Shown: positions 55,301 through 61,300 of the stretch, piece after piece
Numbering within the stretch: position 1 is the stretch's first letter
How the letters are laid out: every line of letters begins with the position of its first letter
Source: Psettodes erumei
Taxonomy: Eukaryota; Chordata; Actinopteri; Pleuronectiformes; Psettodidae
Direction: 5' to 3'
Assembly (NCBI GenBank): GCA_016785225.1
Contig: JAFBJZ010000888.1
Coordinates: forward strand, 4,902,501-4,966,500
Length of the DNA stretch: 64,000 nucleotides
Position numbers and translations under genes: made by a program
The notes under the pieces: generated by a model
Told to the model about the DNA's origin: nothing
Databases searched by the model: none
What the model saw: the letters and a program-made list of their open reading frames with translations, nothing else

Positions 55301-58300
55301 TGAGAATGCAGCTTCAAAGAGGCACATTATTGAAATAGTGGGAGGAATTATGGTGACTCCAATCAAATTTTCACATCTCATTTAAGATATTGGTTTTGCG
55401 ATAGAGGTGCCATATAAAATAGGATATACAGTACTCATAGTTTGTTTTTAATTGTTTCTGTCTTGTCCATTATCGATATTTCATTGTTAACATCATCATT
55501 GTACTTTATTGTCGGTAGTATATCCTCTTTAAGCAGCAAAACTGTACTTCATCTTCCTCTCTGTCTCTGATCAGGTGTATGATGGTAAGGATGGTGCAGC
55601 CCCACTCCTCGGCTCCTACACAGGCACACTGATGCAAGGCTTGTCCCTTACCAGCACCTCCAACTATCTGTGGCTTGAATTCTACTCCGACCAGGAGGTG
55701 ACGGCAGCCGGGTTCCGGCTCATATACTACAGTAAGTCACGTTTCATTTCCCGGGGGGTGGAGGGTCTTAAAGCTTTTCCAAATGAGTGAATTTAGCCTC
55801 CCTTCAGGAGCCAGGCATTTCAAGTAGCAGAATTTAAAAGAAAATTTTAATTGACCCTCACCCTGCTTCACTGTGTCTTTCACTGTCAGGTTATCCATTA
55901 AACACAGCATGGTGTTTCTGCTCCATTCTTGCAGGAAAATTAGCCTTTTTTTCTCTCCCTCTGCCTTCCTCGATGTGAATCTGTTCCCTGTTTTTCCTTT
56001 TCCTTCCGCTCCACTCCTGCAATTAGCGTCTATTTCTGCCTAACTTTACCTTGTTAAAACAGGTGAATTATTGTTGGAATTGTTTGAAATCACTGTTTGT
56101 GTGTACGTTAGCAGTGTGTCAGTGTGTGTCCCTACACATGAGTGTGTGTGTGTTGGAAGTTTGGGACATTGCAGTAAGTGGGCCAGTAATGGATGGGTTT
56201 TGTTCCTTTCCCTAATTGGCTTGCTGACGGTGTATTGTTGCTAACTGTTTCTAATTTATTACTGTGACGAGAGAATGTTTTGGTGACACTGCATTTTGCA
56301 GTCCTATTTAAAGTGTTTTTGTGTTTCACCTGCAATCTCTGAATTGTTTTTGTCCACCGCTGGGCTTTTGAATAGAATTCGACACAGTTATTGAGAATGG
56401 CAACAGGCCCTGTGCTGCTCTGAAGTATGTAAGAAAAGAAGTTTTTTCCTAACAAGCCATTACCAGGCCTATACTAGAAATTTCGAATTTTTAATTTTGT
56501 CAAACATGAGAGCGATTATAAACGGTTATAAAATAGTTAAAACAAAATAATGATTTTACGAGAGAGTGCAGTTTGGCATTACTCATAAACTGTTACAGGT
56601 TTGAGATTCATGACAGCCCTACAAAAATAATAATAAAACATACAGTAGTCTGGAGGAACGTGTGCTCATTTACAAAAAAAATGAATAAATGAAGTTCAGA
56701 AGATTTGATTTAATTATATGCTGCAGTTTCACTTACACTATTACCCATAATTAAGTATCACATAATTGGATTTCATTTTGTTTTTCCAGGGATGTGTAAA
56801 AAGTCAACAGCAGAGTGAAAGCTAGCATCCTTTACCCATCTCAAAATGCAGTCGCGACTTGGCCTTTCAGCCAGAATGAATAGCCCTCTTCAACTTTGAG
56901 AGGACTGACTGATGTATGAGCAGCAAGAGGGCAAGGAGAAGGTGGAGCATCGGCAGCTTAAATCTTGTCTGGACATGAAATCTGATCATGTTTTCATGAC
57001 TCTTTTACCAAAAGCACTGAGGTAATCTTCTAAATGTGAGGAGCAGCTGCTGGAGATTTATACTGGCTGTGACACTTGTTATACCACCACAACATCTGGA
57101 CCTCACTGTGAGAAGAGGTCATAAATCGCCGCTGCTGGGTTTATGTGTGGCTGCGGTTGCTGCAAAGCGGAACCTTTACATTTAGTTTAAGGGTGTAGCG
57201 CACATAAAGGCCATGGTCAAGTTCAAACATGGTGAGCTGAGGAGTTATTGCAACATTCCCTTGTGTGAGGCTTGTTTATTTTATTTCTCTTGTATTACCC
57301 CAAAGTGTTACAAGTGAATGGGCAGTTTCTCAGTCGTGGTAAATGTCCACACTCAATTGAACACTTAATTGTGAACGTCTAATTGTGCTCTCTGTCCAAA
57401 AGGAATCTTTTACTGCCAAGTAATATAATGGCACTGTAAGCTCAGCTCTCATTTGTGCTCAACCGGAAATTAATTCTCAAGGCTCAATCAATACCTCTTT
57501 ACAATAGAGATAAATGGGAATATGGTGCTGGTTTACAAAATGGCTCTGGACTTAAATGCTGACTCAGAGCTCTGTGTGTATGTATTCAGCGTCTTCATGT
57601 GATGTCAATCTCCAGCTCATTTTCTCATCTGACCTCCTCCCCTTCTCCCAATCTTGCTCATCCAGGCTTTGAGCTATCCCACTGTGATGACCCAGGTGTG
57701 CCGCAGTTCGGCTTCAAAGTCAGCGACCAGGGTCACTTTGCTGGAAGTGCCATCACATTCGGCTGTGATCAAGGTTACACCCTGCACGGCAGTGGCATAC
57801 TCAAGTGCATGACTGGGGAGAGACGAGCGTGGGACAACCACCTGCCTTCATGTATAGGTAACCCTTTCTGCCTATGTTAATGTGCTGGCGCTCTCTCTCT
57901 CTCTCTCTCTCGTTCTGTTGCAGCTTATATCATTATTCAGGTGCACTGTCATCTTTGCTCAGATGGTGTTAATCCTAAGGATTTCTCCCAACATAATTTC
58001 TGTTTAACTGAAATGTGTTCAAAGGAAGTGGGCTGCTTGTCATTTTGTAAGAGAATATAAACAGCTCTGATGTTTTATGGTAAATTATTGATCATTCTTT
58101 GTGTTCTTGATGGAAAACTGGCTCTATGGAGCCATTAAGGCCACTATACTGAAGCAATCTGAATTGCTATTGAGCTTTCACTGTGTTACTGTGTATTTGT
58201 TTCATAGGTTTCATTTGTTTCGTAGGCTACGTAGTTCAGATATTTTAATCCACAAGAAATTGATCTGCATTTTTGTCGATGTAAAGGCATAACTGTCAGA

Positions 58301-61300
58301 GCACTCGTATGAGATTGTAATGCACGGTCTTGGCTGTACTTTCATATTCAGAACATGCTGAGACAGAGAGACAGAAAAATGATAAAGGTATTACCTGCAT
58401 GCTGCTAGAGTCTGGGAGGTGTTGTGATGCCTTGCAGTGATGGATTAGGGTAAAAAATGATTTACAAATTTCAGACGTGTGCAGAATTGCACTTTAAATA
58501 CCACGTTTCCTGCTGCCTTTTTCAGTGAAAGATGTATTTCTTCCTTTTTCAGTCAAAGAGCTTCAGTCTTGTATTGTGGCATGTTCAATACCATCACCAA
58601 AGGAAAAAAACCTAAATCAGACTATTGATTAACTGTTTAACAGTGCTGGATCACTGAATGGTCAATATTAATAGTGAGCTTTGTATATGTGAGCTGAATG
58701 TGAAATGGAATTTCCATCCATTTCTCCAGGGCTGCATCCTGGCTCCTGTCAAGGACTTTTACATTTGCTCGGTGTTATGATACTGATTATGGCCTACCGC
58801 TGTGGCAATCTAATGCAATTTTCCTATTAATTAAGTGCTGTTTGTTCTGTAATATAGATAGCAAAATTGACGACCAGGGGAGAGGCAACAAAGATTGGAT
58901 GATAAGACGTTCCTTCAGTCATTAACATTTGTAGCAGTGCCCTCCCTGCGGTCCGAGGCCCAGCCTATATATTCTCTAGACACAGTCTTTTTAAAGTTAA
59001 TTAATGGCATCATTAGGAGGCACGCTCAGAAACAAAACAAGTTTTACCTCTGTGAGTGTCTCTGGTCAGGCTGGGAGGCTGTGGTACAGTCCCATTACCT
59101 GTTTGCAGAAAACGAAAATTGTTCATTTCCAGCAGAGCTTAAACTGTTGCTCATTAGTCCTCATTGTCGACTCTCAGCTTCACAGGACTCTGACAGCACT
59201 TTTTTGTTCTATAATTCATCACATGCACATTTACTTGTGCCTGCACACGTGTCTGTTTTGCTGTTGTGCGAGTTTGCGCTTTTAGAGGTCTTTATGTATT
59301 TTGTACCCATTTGTGTCTGTGCTTGCAGCCGAGTGTGGTGGCAGTTTTAAGGGTGAGTCCTCAGGACGCATCCTCTCCCCTGGGTATCCCTTCCCCTACG
59401 ACAACAACCTGAGGTGCACCTGGACAATAGAGGTCAACTCTGGCAACATTGTCAGGTAATTCAAGTTCAAGAAACTGATATAGTAGGAATAAGTATGAAT
59501 AATCACTCAGTTGTATTTGTGTGGTAAAAATAAATATGATTTGATTGACGGCATTAAGAGACTGCAGTTTATACAGAAGAAACCTGCCTGGGGCTGAACT
59601 GATGAGAGTTGATCTTATCTCATCTTATCAGCTAAGGTCATCCTCACTTGGCCTGACTACCAAAGACCTTAAAAATTAAAACAATCTAAAATGTTTTCAC
59701 AAGATGTTGTAAAGTTGGTTTGAGATTTTAAACATTCTCCTCTAAAGCTAGATGTCATCAAGATAAACAGCCTGCAGCCGCTCCATTAACAAGGATTGGG
59801 GGGGGGGTGTTGTAGACACTGACATCACCCAGGGGAATTTTCCTGGGACATAGACGCATTTTTGTTTGGTTGAGAGCTTCTAGTATTAGTGTGAAATAAA
59901 ACCCATTTGGGCTCAGAGGTCAAAGTAAACATGGTGTGATTTCATAAAGACAGTCACACGTTCTTTGTTAGAAGAGCTGCCTCAGGCCTTGTTTTGATGA
60001 CACTGCAGACATGTCTCTGCTCTTGTATTTGTAACTTTGGGAGAAATTGATCGAAGATGCCAAACCTCAACTGAAATGTTGAAAATACTGTTTTTGTGCA
60101 AGTGTAGCCAGTATTAATTTAACTAAACATAAGTGAATAAACTGTCACATAATGTGAATGCAAATCAGTCTCTCCGACCATACTGAATGTTAACGAAATG
60201 AATTGAACTTACTTAAACTGACTGAAGTGAACCGAAGTTGAAGTAACAGTCTCCTGTGTTTGCCTCTCCCAGTCTCCAGTTTCTTGCATTTGACACAGAG
60301 GCATCCCACGACATCCTGAAGGTGTGGGACGGGCCTCCTGAGAATGAGATGTCTCTGAAGGAGGTTAGCGGCTCACTGCTGCCTGAGCGGATCTACTCTA
60401 CACTCAACGTTGTCACCATTCAGTTTGAGACAGACTTTTACATCACGAAGTCTGGTTTTGCCATTGACTTCTCCAGTGAGTATTTGGTGTGGGCTGTCCT
60501 TTGTTTGCTCTGAGCGAGTCACTCTGAAGAACTGAAAAAAACGTCGGGTTTCTTACCCAGTTTATAGGAATTTTTGGACTTCCACTTGATAAGGCACCGC
60601 TATGCATGTTGAGCATGTAAGGAGTGAACTGAAGCTTCACACCATCGGCGTGTCCCCAAATGACATCAAGGTATCAAAGGAAATGGTGGTGGTTTCTGAT
60701 TGTGTTGTGTGAATCTCTTATTTTTTTATTTTATACAATCTTTAAATGTGTGTTGATTCACATTTCACTGCGCAGTCTTCTGTGCAATGCTTGCTGCTAC
60801 AATACTAATGCAGTAGACATGTTCTGCTGATGAGTAGCTTCCAGACTAAGCACCTGAGTGTAGCAATTCCGTAACACCTCTTGTGTGCCATGTATGATGA
60901 ATTTGTTAATGTTTTCATTCTCTTTAGTATACGGGCATGGCAGCCTAATGTAGAAATCAATGACATGGGATTAACCGCATGTGTTTGAAGCTGGAATCGA
61001 TTTTGGAGATGCATACTGTACTTAAATACCCTGTTAGCCTCAGGCGAGTGGTTTTCAGTACCAAAAGGATTGTGCTAGCAGTAGATTTACAGGGCTGTGG
61101 CTGTAATAATTGTAAAATATATTTGTATTGTTAGTTTAGACCTCATATAACTGTGGATTATTTTCTACCTTTATTTTAAATTGGAAAATCAAATGTGTAT
61201 TGTGCTGTGTGTATCATCTGTGGTATTAATCACATTTTTTACATGTTTACCATTGCCTTTATTATTTTATATTTTTTCAATATTTTTGTTAGAGCTATTT

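Noticed and set aside
58895..59350. Plus-strand open frame of 151 codons before CUB8
   Set aside because: It is in a different frame from the CUB8 exon, which starts at 59329 after a clear acceptor; the open frame has no domain.
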